A stretch of 53,478 bases of DNA from contig NZ_VFYU01000033.1 in assembly GCF_021012795.1 (NCBI RefSeq), positions 1 to 53,478 on the forward strand, written 5' to 3'. This document shows, one piece after another, positions 29,320 to 38,672 of the stretch. Position numbers and translations under genes: made by a program. The stretch's first letter is position 1; each line of letters begins with the position of its first letter. The notes beneath the pieces were generated by a model that did no database searches, was not told the DNA's origin, and saw nothing but the letters and a program-made list of their open reading frames with translations. This DNA comes from Psychrobacter sp. I-STPA10. GTDB taxonomy: Bacteria > Pseudomonadota > Gammaproteobacteria > Pseudomonadales > Moraxellaceae.

Positions 29320-29829
29320 CTAGCAACTTTTCCAACTTTCTATCCACGCATTCGCCCCTGACTCAATATGGGCAATACAGCGTTCAAATGCCTCATCACC
29401 ACCATAATAAGGGTCTGGTACATCTTCACCTGCATGTATTGGGTCTTCTTCACTAAATAATACCAATTTGGCTAATGTTTCGGATTGCTCAGGATTTTCA
29501 TTGATTAAGCGGTCTTTGATGGCTTGTAAATCCTGCAAGTTTTGCTTATCCATTGCCAAAATTAAATCAAACTGATAAAAGTCATCAGGCTGAACTTGGC
29601 GAGCCACCAATTTACTAATAGCATAGCCATAAGCCTTAGCATGGGCAATGGCTCTATCATCAGGATGTTTGCCAATATGCCAATCTCCTGTACCCGCTGA
29701 ATCGACTGTCAATGACATACCTTCTACGGCTGCCTTTTGACGCAATACCTCTTCAGCAGTGGGAGAACGACAAATATTACCCAAACACACCAATAGAACA
29801 GACTTTGGAGCACTTACTTTTATTGGCAT
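29320..29829 (-). CDS. low-molecular-weight protein tyrosine phosphatase
   Basis: A 169-residue phosphatase with the P-loop CLGNICRSP (CX5R, Cys near residue 16) at the N terminus and the catalytic Asp in DVPDPYYGGDEAF at the C terminus. It should remove phosphate from tyrosine residues or small phosphoesters in the cytoplasm. AAAGG stands seven bases before the ATG. No tyrosine kinase (Wzc-like) is adjacent, so this looks like a housekeeping copy rather than the capsule type. It lies between hslR and murB. Confidence 0.93.
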   Translation of the reverse strand: MPIKVSAPKSVLLVCLGNICRSPTAEEVLRQKAAVEGMSLTVDSAGTGDWHIGKHPDDRAIAHAKAYGYAISKLVARQVQPDDFYQFDLILAMDKQNLQDLQAIKDRLINENPEQSETLAKLVLFSEEDPIHAGEDVPDPYYGGDEAFERCIAHIESGANAWIESWKSC

Positions 29830-29919
29830 AACAAAACCTTTATAGATTTAACAATGAAAGAGGGTCATTAATAGTTATTACTAAGTATTGATAGTTACTA
29901 AGTATTGATACCGCGGATG

Positions 29920-30345
29920 CTAATCTTGATGCTTAAAGCGTTGCAATTCACGGCGTTGCTTTTTATTAGGCTTAGTATCAGGGCGAGCAAGATTTGCCAG
30001 TTTACGCTGCTCACTGTAGTACTCACGACGTTTGATACTCTCTTCGGTCTCTTCATAAAGCGTTTGTGCAATGGTCGCATTGCCCCGCTCGGTCGATAAC
30101 GCTTTGACTAGCACCGTTTTTTCATTCATTGAGGAGGCCGAACCTTGGCGAATGGTGAGCTCATCGCCCACGCCAATCTCTTTACTGGTCTTGACTCGAC
30201 TACCATCAAAATGAACTTTGCCGCCTTCGATGGCTTGCTTGGCAAGGCTGCGGGTACGATAAAAACGGGCTGCCCATAGCCATTTATCAAGGCGGACTTT
30301 GGTTAGATTGTTGGAAGTATCAGAGTGTTGATTATTTTGTGTCAT
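29920..30345 (-). CDS. hslR: ribosome-associated heat shock protein Hsp15
   Basis: An S4 RNA-binding domain protein of 141 residues. VRLDKWLWAARFYRTRSLAKQAIEGGKVHFDG and KTSKEIGVGDELTIRQG match Hsp15, which binds 50S subunits carrying a stalled nascent chain. The C-terminal tail is basic (RREYYSEQRKLANLARPDTKPNKKQRR), as in the family. The phosphatase gene follows after 90 bp. Confidence 0.93.
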   Translation of the reverse strand: MTQNNQHSDTSNNLTKVRLDKWLWAARFYRTRSLAKQAIEGGKVHFDGSRVKTSKEIGVGDELTIRQGSASSMNEKTVLVKALSTERGNATIAQTLYEETEESIKRREYYSEQRKLANLARPDTKPNKKQRRELQRFKHQD

Positions 30346-30383
30346 AAGTTAGTATGTTCTCAGGTTAAAATTTAAGACTTTAA

Positions 30384-30815
30384 TTATTCACTAGATTCAT
30401 ATTTAGGCTTAACATAAGTTACTGGTATAGTAACCATCCCTTTTACCAGCTTACCTTCATGTATAAAGGGAAGAATTTTACCCCTTCTTACTTGCTGTCG
30501 AGCAAATCTATCTACATGAAGATTACCACTACTTTTAACAACTTCTGCCTTTTCAATATTACCTTGAGTATCCACAGTTAAACGTAACGTTACCGTATCA
30601 GTCTCACCTGGGTTCATTCTTCTCATGGCAAGTTGAGGAAAGCTAAACTTAGGTTTAATAAGCCATCTGTCACCTGTTAATGGAAACTCTTGTGTACCAA
30701 TGGTATAAGTCGAACTATCAATCAGTTCCGCTTGTGCCAATACACTACTACCAACTAAACTAGTCGCTATTAAACTGCGTATAAATATCTTTGAACTCCA
30801 TGTTGTATTTTTCAA
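30384..30815 (-). CDS. exported protein consisting mainly of a TonB C-terminal domain, copy 1
   Basis: The 143-residue protein has a cleavable-looking signal peptide (LIATSLVGSSVLAQA before E) and then a TonB C-terminal domain: FPQLAMRRMNPGETDTVTLR, DTQGNIEKAEVVKSSGNLHVDR and VKGMVTIPVTYV. There is no membrane anchor or Pro-rich spacer, so it is unlikely to be a working energy transducer by itself. The start is a TTG with AAGGA seven bases upstream; no ATG lies nearby. It sits 76 bp after a second, diverged member of the same type. Confidence 0.8.
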   Translation of the reverse strand: MKNTTWSSKIFIRSLIATSLVGSSVLAQAELIDSSTYTIGTQEFPLTGDRWLIKPKFSFPQLAMRRMNPGETDTVTLRLTVDTQGNIEKAEVVKSSGNLHVDRFARQQVRRGKILPFIHEGKLVKGMVTIPVTYVKPKYESSE

Positions 30816-30891
30816 AGTTTTTTCCTTGGTTTTGTTTAATTTTTACTCGTTCTAATGGCGCAAGTAATCACTGTCCCAATGCTGACGACTC

Positions 30892-31437
30892 TTACTCTTG
30901 CAGACTATCACGTAAAGCATAGCAGCTTGCGGGCATATCTGGTGTATGATCATATTGTATGGGAATTTTTACCTTGCCCATAACAGGCTGTCCATTGACA
31001 ATAAAGGGAGCGAATTTTGCTTGTTTCATATCCTCAACGATGGCTCTGTCAAGTGCAGCAATGCCACTATTTTTATCTAATGAGGCTTCAACTACTTCTC
31101 CTTGCTCATCAACTACCATAGCTACTGTCATATTTATTTGTTGTCGTCGACAACTATCAAGTGGCAGTGGCTGACCTTTTTCATTACAATCACACGTTGG
31201 TAAATGACGAAATACCATAGAGCTATTAGTATGATTTCTACCTCTATGAAGAGGATTTCGTAACAAACGTGCCGACCTATTTTGAGTAGCATTTTGGTTA
31301 CTAGATGCAGTCACCTTACTATCTAAGCCAGTATGGGTGTGGGTATTGCTATTATCAATCAGCTCTGCTTGCGCAGTCATACCAAACATCAATATACTAC
31401 CCAGCAAAACAGATGATAACCTCATTAACTTCTTCAC
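30892..31437 (-). CDS. exported protein consisting mainly of a TonB C-terminal domain, copy 2
   Basis: A diverged relative of the gene at 30384, sharing the sequence QAELIDNS/QAELIDSS right after the signal peptide. The mature part has an Asn/Thr-rich region, a CDC motif and then a TonB C-terminal-like domain (INMTVAMVVDEQGEVVEASLDKNSG, VMGKVKIPIQY). GTG at 31437 has AAGGA at nine bases and gives a good signal peptide (181 residues). The ATG at 31446 directly abuts the same AAGGA and is less likely. The function is unknown; a periplasmic binding role is inferred. Confidence 0.78.
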   Translation of the reverse strand: MKKLMRLSSVLLGSILMFGMTAQAELIDNSNTHTHTGLDSKVTASSNQNATQNRSARLLRNPLHRGRNHTNSSMVFRHLPTCDCNEKGQPLPLDSCRRQQINMTVAMVVDEQGEVVEASLDKNSGIAALDRAIVEDMKQAKFAPFIVNGQPVMGKVKIPIQYDHTPDMPASCYALRDSLQE

Positions 31438-31552
31438 AATAAACATTCCTTGTTATATTTTTTAAATAGTTATATTTTTTAAGTTATAAGTCATTCAAGC
31501 AAACACAATCACACTATGTTATGGCAATTGTGTTTAACACAAAAACTTATAG

Positions 31553-33106
31553 TTAACGCAAAAATAACTGATAACCTACATTATCATTAACTGGTTCACA
31601 TTCATAGCCAATATCTTGCAGCGCATCTTGCAACGCACGTGAGCTGGTATCAGATGCTTGTAAACCGACCAATACTCGACCTTCTGCCGCCCCATGATTG
31701 CGATAATGGAATAAGGTAATATTAAAATCCTGCCCCAATTTTTCTAAGAAATTAAGCAATGCACCAGGACGCTCAGGGAAAGTCACTTTAAATAACTGCT
31801 CATCATTTAAATCAGGATGTCCCCCAATCAAATAGCGAATATGGGTTTTCGCGATTTCATCCTCAGTCAAATCATGCGCATCATGTCCTGCCTTTGCCAA
31901 AGACTGGGCAATGATTTGTCGCTCTTTATCGCCTTCTTTAAGAGCAATACCGACAAAAATTGCCGCAGGCTGCATCGAATCAGGGGATTGGCGACTACGC
32001 ACCCGATAATTAAACTCAGTAATATTGCGACCTTTTAAGGTGCGACAGAAGTTTAAAAATGCGCCTGTTTGCTCAGGAATACTGACCGCAAAAATTGCCT
32101 CTTTTTTCTCACCAATCTCGGTACGCTCAGCGATATAACGCAAACGGTCAAAGTTCATATTGGCACCGCTGATAATAGCGATGCAGTTTTTATCATGAAT
32201 GTCATGCTTGGCAAGATATTTTTTCATGCCTGCCACTGCCAATGCCCCTGCTGGCTCAACAATGCTGCGATTCTCTTCAAACACATCTTTGACCGCCGCA
32301 CATACTTCATCGTTGCTACAAGTGACCACTTCTTCTTCAATCACCATACCTTTGCCGTTGCTTTTTTGCGTGCGTACCACATCAAAGGGTAGCTCACCGA
32401 TTTGCGCTACCGCTGCGCCATCAACAAACAGCCCCACTTGTGGCAAACGCACTCGTTCACCTGCTGCCAATGCCGCTTTTAGACTGGCTGCTTCTGCGGG
32501 CTCAACAGCAACCACTTTGACATGGGGAGCAACTTCGCCCAAAAATGCGGCAATACCTGCAATCAGACCGCCACCACCAACAGCGACAAACACATAATCC
32601 ATGTCTCGCCACTGCTGAGTTAACTCAAGTCCAATCGTCCCCTGCCCTGCAATCACCAATTCATCATCATAAGGTGGTACAAAAGTTAAGCCTTCTTTTT
32701 CGGCACGTTCAATGGCATAGCGGTTAGCATCATCAAAGCTATCACCATACAAATCGACATTACCACCCAGCGCTTTTACTGCTTTTACCTTAATATCAGG
32801 GGTAGTAGTTGGCATCACAATGGTGTTATTTAACCCAAGTCTAGCAGCAGAATACGCCACACCCTGAGCATGGTTACCCGCTGAGGCACAAATCACCCCA
32901 CGCGATTGTTGCTCTTTACTTAACTGGCTAATTCGATTGTATGCACCACGCAGCTTAAAAGAGAATACAGGCTGCAAATCCTCACGCTTAAAGCGAATGT
33001 CATTACCAAAGCGTTGTGATAACTTGGGAGCATGATCAAGGGGTGTTTGGATAGCGGCATCGTATACCGTAGCTTGCAAAATGGCTCGAACCCAACGTGA
33101 TAGCAT
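31553..33106 (-). CDS. ilvA: threonine ammonia-lyase, biosynthetic
   Basis: A PLP enzyme converting threonine to 2-oxobutanoate, the first committed step to isoleucine. The 517 residues match the long biosynthetic form. Motifs are the PLP lysine in FKLRGAYNRI, SAGNHAQGVAYSAARLG and the phosphate loop AVGGGGLIAGIA. Two ACT-like regulatory domains follow (about 330-420 and 430-517, each with the FPERPGAL or IPEQTGAF pattern), implying feedback inhibition by isoleucine. AGGA lies six bases before the ATG. Confidence 0.96.
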   Translation of the reverse strand: MLSRWVRAILQATVYDAAIQTPLDHAPKLSQRFGNDIRFKREDLQPVFSFKLRGAYNRISQLSKEQQSRGVICASAGNHAQGVAYSAARLGLNNTIVMPTTTPDIKVKAVKALGGNVDLYGDSFDDANRYAIERAEKEGLTFVPPYDDELVIAGQGTIGLELTQQWRDMDYVFVAVGGGGLIAGIAAFLGEVAPHVKVVAVEPAEAASLKAALAAGERVRLPQVGLFVDGAAVAQIGELPFDVVRTQKSNGKGMVIEEEVVTCSNDEVCAAVKDVFEENRSIVEPAGALAVAGMKKYLAKHDIHDKNCIAIISGANMNFDRLRYIAERTEIGEKKEAIFAVSIPEQTGAFLNFCRTLKGRNITEFNYRVRSRQSPDSMQPAAIFVGIALKEGDKERQIIAQSLAKAGHDAHDLTEDEIAKTHIRYLIGGHPDLNDEQLFKVTFPERPGALLNFLEKLGQDFNITLFHYRNHGAAEGRVLVGLQASDTSSRALQDALQDIGYECEPVNDNVGYQLFLR

Positions 33107-33266
33107 AAATCGTCCTAATTAAAATTATGTGCTTAAAAAAAGTTATGTGCTTAAAAAAATTGATAATTTATCTGTGTTTACAGCATCTATAGTGAATCTG
33201 GCTATTATAAAGGAACTGAGCGTTAAAGGACAAAAAAAGAAGGACAAAAAAAGTACGCTGTTGGCG

Positions 33267-34313
33267 TCAGAGTTTGAATTTTTGCTTAATTTGAAAAATA
33301 TCCACATAGTCTATCGTCTGTAAAAACGCTTTGATACTCGGTGTCAGCTCATTTAAGGGGTTGCCCTGAACACACAAATATTCTAATTTTGTAAGTTTAG
33401 TGAGAGACTCAGGTAGTATCGTTAGTTGATTATTACAGAGTATAAGCTGTGTTAGATTAACCATGTTTGTTATAACTTCTGGGATTTGGTTAAATTGATT
33501 ATCATTGATATTTATTTCATTTAAATGCCTTAATCCCTTAATACAAGTAGGTAAACTACTTAGTTTATTACCGCTAATGTCAATTTCCTGCAAGTTGACA
33601 AGATTTGCAATAAATTCTGGTAATTCTGTTAATTTATTGTCACTAATATCTAATGTTATAAGATTGGTTAATTTTTTAATGAAATTTGGTAGTTCTTTTA
33701 GTTGTAAAGAACTGATGTCTAACCAGTCTAAATTGTTAAAATCACCAATAAACTCTGGTAATTCAATTAATGGATTGTCACTGATAGATAAGAATCCCAA
33801 ATTATCAAACTCATTAATAAAATTTGGAATTTTAGTAAAGTTGTTACTTCTAATATCCAATAAGTCTAAATTTTTAATTTGTATGAGAGATTGAGGTAAG
33901 TCAGTTAGCTGATTATAACTTATATCCAACTCTATCAAATCATGAAGTTGCCCAATAGATTTCGGCAGTTTGGTTATTTGATTGTCATACATTTTTAGGA
34001 AGTTTAACTTTTTAAGGTTACCAATAGACTCAGGAACTTCACGAATATTATTTTGTCCAAAATTTAGTAAAATTAAATTATTAAGCTGATCGATACTACT
34101 GGGTAATTCAGTTAATTGATTCCAGCCAATACTTAATAATGTTAGATTAGTCAGCCTGCCAATCTCATCAGGAAGATAAGTAATATTATTATCTTGAACA
34201 TTTAACTCAGTCATTTGTAATAATTGCTGCTTATCTCGGGATAGCTGATTATCTGCAATCTCAAACTCATCTGCCCAGTCAAATATTTTATTTATCCAGT
34301 TATCAGTTTGCAT
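33267..34313 (-). CDS. leucine-rich-repeat protein of 13 repeats
   Basis: The 348-residue protein has a 33-residue N-terminal cap and then 13 consecutive 23-residue repeats (about 34-332) of the form LxxLxIxxNxLxxLPxxIxxLxN, and a short basic tail. This is the LPxxI class of repeats seen in SHOC2/plant-type and some bacterial effector proteins. No signal peptide, membrane helix, kinase, GTPase (Roc) or ligase domain is attached. The DNA is markedly more AT-rich than the ilvA and rpiA neighbours, which suggests acquisition by transfer. AAAGGA at six bases supports the ATG. A protein-binding role is inferred from the fold only. Confidence 0.88.
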   Translation of the reverse strand: MQTDNWINKIFDWADEFEIADNQLSRDKQQLLQMTELNVQDNNITYLPDEIGRLTNLTLLSIGWNQLTELPSSIDQLNNLILLNFGQNNIREVPESIGNLKKLNFLKMYDNQITKLPKSIGQLHDLIELDISYNQLTDLPQSLIQIKNLDLLDIRSNNFTKIPNFINEFDNLGFLSISDNPLIELPEFIGDFNNLDWLDISSLQLKELPNFIKKLTNLITLDISDNKLTELPEFIANLVNLQEIDISGNKLSSLPTCIKGLRHLNEININDNQFNQIPEVITNMVNLTQLILCNNQLTILPESLTKLTKLEYLCVQGNPLNELTPSIKAFLQTIDYVDIFQIKQKFKL

Positions 34314-34455
34314 GGTTATTCCTTTTTAACATCAATTTATGCATAGCCAGATTTGCTTGATGGATGAAATATCTACATAAATTGGCTAGAATAACTATAG
34401 CTTTCTATAATTTATCGATACCTATCTTTATCACACAATAACAGGATTTTTCTTT

Positions 34456-35139
34456 ATGAGCGACCAATCATCTGATCAAGCCTCTAACCAACAACAACTC
34501 AAACAAGCCGTTGCCGCCGCTGCCCTTAGTCACATCGAAGATGGTATGATTTTGGGTGTTGGGACAGGCAGTACGGTTAATTGCCTTATCGATTTATTGC
34601 CCAAAGTTCGCTTAAAAGGCGCAGTTGCCAGCTCTAAAGTCACCCAAGAAAAACTAGAGGCATTGGGGATTGAAGTGATGGATTTAAACTTTGTTGGTGA
34701 GCTGGATTTGTATATTGATGGTGCAGATGAGGTCAATCCAAACTTACAACTAATTAAAGGCGGTGGCGGTGCATTAACTCGAGAAAAAATCGTCGCTGCC
34801 GCTTCCAAGAAGTTTATCTGTATGGTTGATGAAAGCAAATGGGTAGATACCCTCGGACGTGAATTTCCTGTTCCTATTGAGGTGCTACCACAAGCACGCT
34901 CTTATGTGGCTCGGGAATTGGTCAAATTAGGCGGTGAACCTGAGTATCGAGAAGGCTTTGTCACTGATTATGGCAATTTGATTTTGGACGTTTATGACCT
35001 TGAGATAACTAGCCCCAGTGAGATGGAACAACGACTCAATAACATCGTTGGCGTGGTATGTAATGGTATCTTTGCTGCCAATCAAGCCGATACATTATTG
35101 CTTGCCAAAGCCAGTGGGGTTGAGACATTAAAACGCTAA
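34456..35139 (+). CDS. rpiA: ribose-5-phosphate isomerase A
   Basis: It interconverts ribose 5-phosphate and ribulose 5-phosphate in the pentose phosphate pathway. The 227 residues are normal. Conserved segments are [61 protein letters not shown] (catalytic Asp and Glu) and [10 protein letters not shown]. It is divergent from the LRR gene and convergent with argF, with a MITE and a terminator between. Confidence 0.96.
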   Translation: MSDQSSDQASNQQQLKQAVAAAALSHIEDGMILGVGTGSTVNCLIDLLPKVRLKGAVASSKVTQEKLEALGIEVMDLNFVGELDLYIDGADEVNPNLQLIKGGGGALTREKIVAAASKKFICMVDESKWVDTLGREFPVPIEVLPQARSYVARELVKLGGEPEYREGFVTDYGNLILDVYDLEITSPSEMEQRLNNIVGVVCNGIFAANQADTLLLAKASGVETLKR

Positions 35140-35156
35140 TCTAAGCTAAGTCTATG

Positions 35157-35320
35157 AGAACCTGTATTCACAACCCACAATAGTGGCTTTTTGCCTAAAA
35201 TAGACGTACTACTGCGTTAAATGTTGGGTTAAATAGAATAACTATTTGCCCCAAATTTGCCTTATATTACGCCATTTTAATCTAAAAATATCCTAATTTT
35301 GACTTATGAATACAGGTTCT
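35157..35320. repeat. 164-bp MITE-like element with AGAACCTGTATTCA ends
   Basis: AGAACCTGTATTCACAA at the left faces an inverted copy at the right matching at 16 of 17 positions (the first 14 perfectly). It has no coding capacity. Flanking TGA and TAA triplets would fit a TNA target, as in some IS5-group elements; this is only suggestive. A partial relative lies at 47604-47652. Confidence 0.8.
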
Positions 35321-35340
35321 AAATACCAAAACTAAAAATC

Positions 35341-35377
35341 AAAAAGCCCCTAAATTTTTCTTTTTAGGGGCTTTTTT
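35341..35377. terminator. bidirectional terminator between rpiA and argF
   Basis: AAAAAGCCCCTAAA faces TTTAGGGGCTTTTTT, a strong stem with A and T runs, serving the two convergent genes. Confidence 0.9.
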
Positions 35378-35407
35378 ATTTTTGTTAAATCGACTATCAA
35401 ATAAAAT

Positions 35408-36325
35408 TTAAACTTTGATTTTATCCTGCAACAACAATTCCATCAGTGCTTTTTGCGCATGTAAGCGGTTTTCAGCTTCGTCCCAGACCACCGAGCGTGG
35501 GTCATCAAGCAAGTCATGTGAAATCTCCTCACCACGGTGGGCAGGCAGACAGTGCATAAACAGCACCTCAGGGTCTGCCTTATCAAGCATCGCAGGCGTG
35601 ACTTGATAGGGGGCAAAACGTCTGGCTCGGGTATTTTGCTCATTTTCCTGCCCCATACTTGCCCACACATCAGTGACAATTAAATGTGCATCTTTGGCAG
35701 CTTCTTGTACATCTTCAATAAGTGTCACACAATGCGAAAATTTTTCGGTCAAATCAGGATCAGGCTCAAAACCATAAGGTGAGGCTACCCGCAGCTCAAA
35801 GCCAAATTGATGCGCTGCATGCATAAATGAGGAACACATATTGTTGCCATCACCAACCCAAGTCACCGTTTTATTTTCGATACTGCCCCGATGCTCATAA
35901 AAGGTCTGCATATCTGCCAATAACTGGCAAGGGTGAAACTCATCAGTGAGTGCATTAATAATCGGTACCGAAGAATATTCAGCAAATTTTTGCACCTTTT
36001 CATGCTCAAAGGTACGAATCATAATGATATCAACCATGCTTGAGATCACCCGAGCAGAATCTTCTATCGGCTCACCGCGACCTAACTGGGTATCTTTGGG
36101 TGATAAAAATATCGCTTGCCCACCAAACTGCCCCATGCCTGTTTCAAACGAGATACGAGTACGAGTCGAGGATTTTTCAAAAATCATTCCCAGCGTTCGC
36201 CCCACAAACGGCTGATAAATCTCGCCTGCATGCTGCATTTTTCGCAGCTCACATGCCCGTTTTATTAGCTGATCAAGTTCGGTTTTTGAGAGATCAAGTA
36301 GGGTTAAAAAATGACGCACGCTCAT
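35408..36325 (-). CDS. argF: ornithine carbamoyltransferase
   Basis: It makes citrulline from ornithine and carbamoyl phosphate in arginine synthesis. The 305 residues show the carbamoyl-phosphate loop [12 protein letters not shown], the [11 protein letters not shown] segment, DVWASMGQE for ornithine and the catalytic [16 protein letters not shown] lies five bases before the ATG. Catabolic ArcB is a relative, but no arc genes are present, so the anabolic role is preferred. Confidence 0.95.
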   Translation of the reverse strand: MSVRHFLTLLDLSKTELDQLIKRACELRKMQHAGEIYQPFVGRTLGMIFEKSSTRTRISFETGMGQFGGQAIFLSPKDTQLGRGEPIEDSARVISSMVDIIMIRTFEHEKVQKFAEYSSVPIINALTDEFHPCQLLADMQTFYEHRGSIENKTVTWVGDGNNMCSSFMHAAHQFGFELRVASPYGFEPDPDLTEKFSHCVTLIEDVQEAAKDAHLIVTDVWASMGQENEQNTRARRFAPYQVTPAMLDKADPEVLFMHCLPAHRGEEISHDLLDDPRSVVWDEAENRLHAQKALMELLLQDKIKV

Positions 36326-36485
36326 GGCTATCCTATTTTTTGCTATCGTTCAGTTTGCAATTAATTTAGTCTATTAATTTCTTAATAATATATCGATAAA
36401 TTAGAAATAACTGCTCAAAGCTCCAGTATAGCGAAAATAATACCAATGTAAATTATGTTTTTGCCTGAATATCCATTAAGTGAAC

Positions 36486-37370
36486 CTATATGCTCCCTGA
36501 TAAATGATTAGGCTGTGCGCTCAACACCAGCATATCACTGCTAAATGAGCCATCAGCTTGAATATCAAAGTAAGTTTTGACTTCCTGACTACTGGTTTTT
36601 ATCAGCTCCGTTATCGCCACTGCAAAATGCTTAGGCGTACGCATACGGGCAATCCAAGTAGCAAAATCCAAAGGCAGACGCTGAGTGTGCATCTCATTTA
36701 CCCGAAATCCTGTTAAGCTCAAAAAACTTTGCCACTCGGCAAGCGAGTAATCTCGAACATGACTGGTATCACGTAGCAGCTCAATGGTTTGCAAAAAGCT
36801 ATCCGCCGCAGGATTAGACGGCGCAATCACATCGACCATGATAAACAGCCCATCAGCGGTTAATACCCGCTTTGCTTCTTGCAAGGCTACTAGCACATCT
36901 TGCCAATGGTGCGCAGAAAAGCGTGAGACCACCACATCAAAGCTATTATCAGCAAAGGGCAATTTTTCTACCACGCCCTGACTGGTGCTGATATTGGTTA
37001 ATTGTTTATCTGCTGCTGCTTGCTCGACCACGGTCAGCATCTCGCCAGATAAATCGTATGCTACTACTGATTTGGCATGGGGAGCAACGGCAAAACTGGC
37101 ATGCCCTGCACCGCAGCCCAAATCAAGCACAGTGGCAGCGTTTATTTGCGCTACTTTTTGCGCCATTAATTGTAGCTCACGTCCCTTAGCATGTACCGCA
37201 CTGCTTAGATACGCATTGGCACGCTCACCAAACTGTTTATTAACATTCTCATTATGGCTAAGTTGAGATGATTGTTGGGTTTGATTGTCTGATGAAGTTG
37301 TCTGGTCTAACTTGGCGGCTAACTGCTCTGATTGAACTGGCTGGCTTACCATATCGTTATTATGATTCAT
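36486..37370 (-). CDS. class I SAM-dependent methyltransferase (UbiE/Methyltransf_11 type)
   Basis: A 294-residue protein. A Gln/Asn/Ser-rich N terminus of about 45 residues is followed by a Rossmann methyltransferase: VLDLGCGAGHASFAVAPHAKSVVAYDLS (motif I and the Asp after strand 2), LPFADNSFDVVVSRFSAHHW (motif II) and a long C-terminal part. It resembles ubiquinone or biotin-pathway methyltransferases in the core, but the substrate cannot be assigned and no pathway gene is adjacent. It precedes argF in the same direction (160-bp gap). Confidence 0.85.
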   Translation of the reverse strand: MNHNNDMVSQPVQSEQLAAKLDQTTSSDNQTQQSSQLSHNENVNKQFGERANAYLSSAVHAKGRELQLMAQKVAQINAATVLDLGCGAGHASFAVAPHAKSVVAYDLSGEMLTVVEQAAADKQLTNISTSQGVVEKLPFADNSFDVVVSRFSAHHWQDVLVALQEAKRVLTADGLFIMVDVIAPSNPAADSFLQTIELLRDTSHVRDYSLAEWQSFLSLTGFRVNEMHTQRLPLDFATWIARMRTPKHFAVAITELIKTSSQEVKTYFDIQADGSFSSDMLVLSAQPNHLSGSI

Positions 37371-37647
37371 AAAAATGCTTTACTCTCAATAAGTGGTATT
37401 AAAAACACATAAGCACCCCCTTAAAACACATTAAAAACGCATTAAAAATGCATTAGAAACAAGAGGTCACTGCAAACGCTAAAAATAGAGTAACAAGTTA
37501 AAATAATAAATAAAAGTGAGTTATTATAGTAATATAGGAAACTATTTTTTATATATTAATTACAGCGTTTATCTCTTTTTTATCCCTGTTTTATCTCACT
37601 TTCACAAACCCCTTCATCACTTATATCATTCATATCGCTCATATCAT

Positions 37648-38160
37648 TTATATCACTGAACGGCTAAACACCTCTCTTAACTCAAAACTGGTATGCACTT
37701 GCGACACCCCTTCGATACGATTGAGCCGATGCAACAAAAACTCCTCATAATGTGCCATATCACGCACCACCACTTTGATTAAATAATCCTCACTACGCCC
37801 TGTGACGATACTACAGCTCACCACCTCTTCAAAACTTTGGATTTGCTGTTCAAACTGCTCAAAACGCTCTGCGGTATGCTTATCCATACCCACAGCGATA
37901 AAAATTGCCAAACTATAACCAAGCTTTTGTGCATTGGTATGGGCATGATAGCCGGTGATGACCCCCTGCTCTTCTAACTGCTTAATACGCCTAGCACAAG
38001 GTGTGGGTGATAAATTGACGTATTCTGCCATCTCAGTAATGCTTAAACGGGCATCTTGTTGTAATAATGCCAATAATTGCTTATCAACTTTATCCAGTGG
38101 CTTCTCTAATGGCTTGTCTAAACTTTTTTCTCTTGTTTGCACAGATAGGTCAGTCTTCAT
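37648..38160 (-). CDS. Lrp/AsnC-family transcriptional regulator
   Basis: A 170-residue regulator. Residues about 22-75 form a winged HTH (DKVDKQLLALLQQDARLSITEMAEYVNLSPTPCARRIKQLEEQGVI), followed by an RAM/AsnC effector domain (GMDKHTAERFEQFEQ, VVSCSIVTGRSEDYLIKVVVRD). The N terminus has a repeated LDKPLEKPLDK stretch, probably flexible. It is divergent from leuA across 512 bp and may control it, but Lrp relatives act on many amino-acid genes, so this is only context. Confidence 0.92.
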   Translation of the reverse strand: MKTDLSVQTREKSLDKPLEKPLDKVDKQLLALLQQDARLSITEMAEYVNLSPTPCARRIKQLEEQGVITGYHAHTNAQKLGYSLAIFIAVGMDKHTAERFEQFEQQIQSFEEVVSCSIVTGRSEDYLIKVVVRDMAHYEEFLLHRLNRIEGVSQVHTSFELREVFSRSVI

Positions 38161-38371
38161 CTACTCACACCCATTAATAATAGGAAAAATTAAAGTAATT
38201 CTCTAATATTAGCGTAAAAATTAGATAAATCCATCAAATTCTCTGAATTTTATAAATATTTTGCCGTTTTTCACTATTCACTTTTTGTTATCATATTCAC
38301 AATCAAAAATCAGTTCTGTGGTCTTATTCAAAGTGATGCAAATTTGCTCATAGACTACAAACCAATATTGC

Positions 38372-38588
38372 TAGGGTCTGTTGAACATTCATCTTCATAG
38401 GAAAAATTGAGATACTGATTTTAATAAACGGTGGCTTAGTCAAGGCAATGAACGTAGGTAATATCGGGATATTAACAAGTTCATTAACGCAGAATAAGGT
38501 AAATTTAGCCAATTTTTACATGAAAGTAAAAAACAGCTGTCTCCCTTATAGATATTAGCCTAACAGGGTGAAAGTTTAACAGACCCTA
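38372..38588. repeat. 217-bp MITE-like element with GGGTCTGTT ends
   Basis: The left end TAGGGTCTGTTGAACATTCA faces the inverted right end TAGGGTCTGTTAAACTTTCA, 18 of 20 matching. It has no coding capacity. It fills much of the 512-bp gap between the Lrp-type gene and leuA and ends 84 bp before the leuA start codon, so the leuA promoter lies in it or in the AT-rich 84 bp after it. A deletion form lies at 18321-18379. Confidence 0.8.
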
Positions 38589-38672
38589 ATAACAGCAATT
38601 TTTTATTTATTAAAAGTTTTATTTATTCATAAGTACTGTGGTCATTATTCGCCACTCATTTAAGGAACTTCC

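Noticed and set aside
33129..33323. 64-codon plus-strand open frame
   Set aside because: It overlaps the end of the LRR gene and is Lys-rich low-complexity sequence from an A-rich intergenic stretch.
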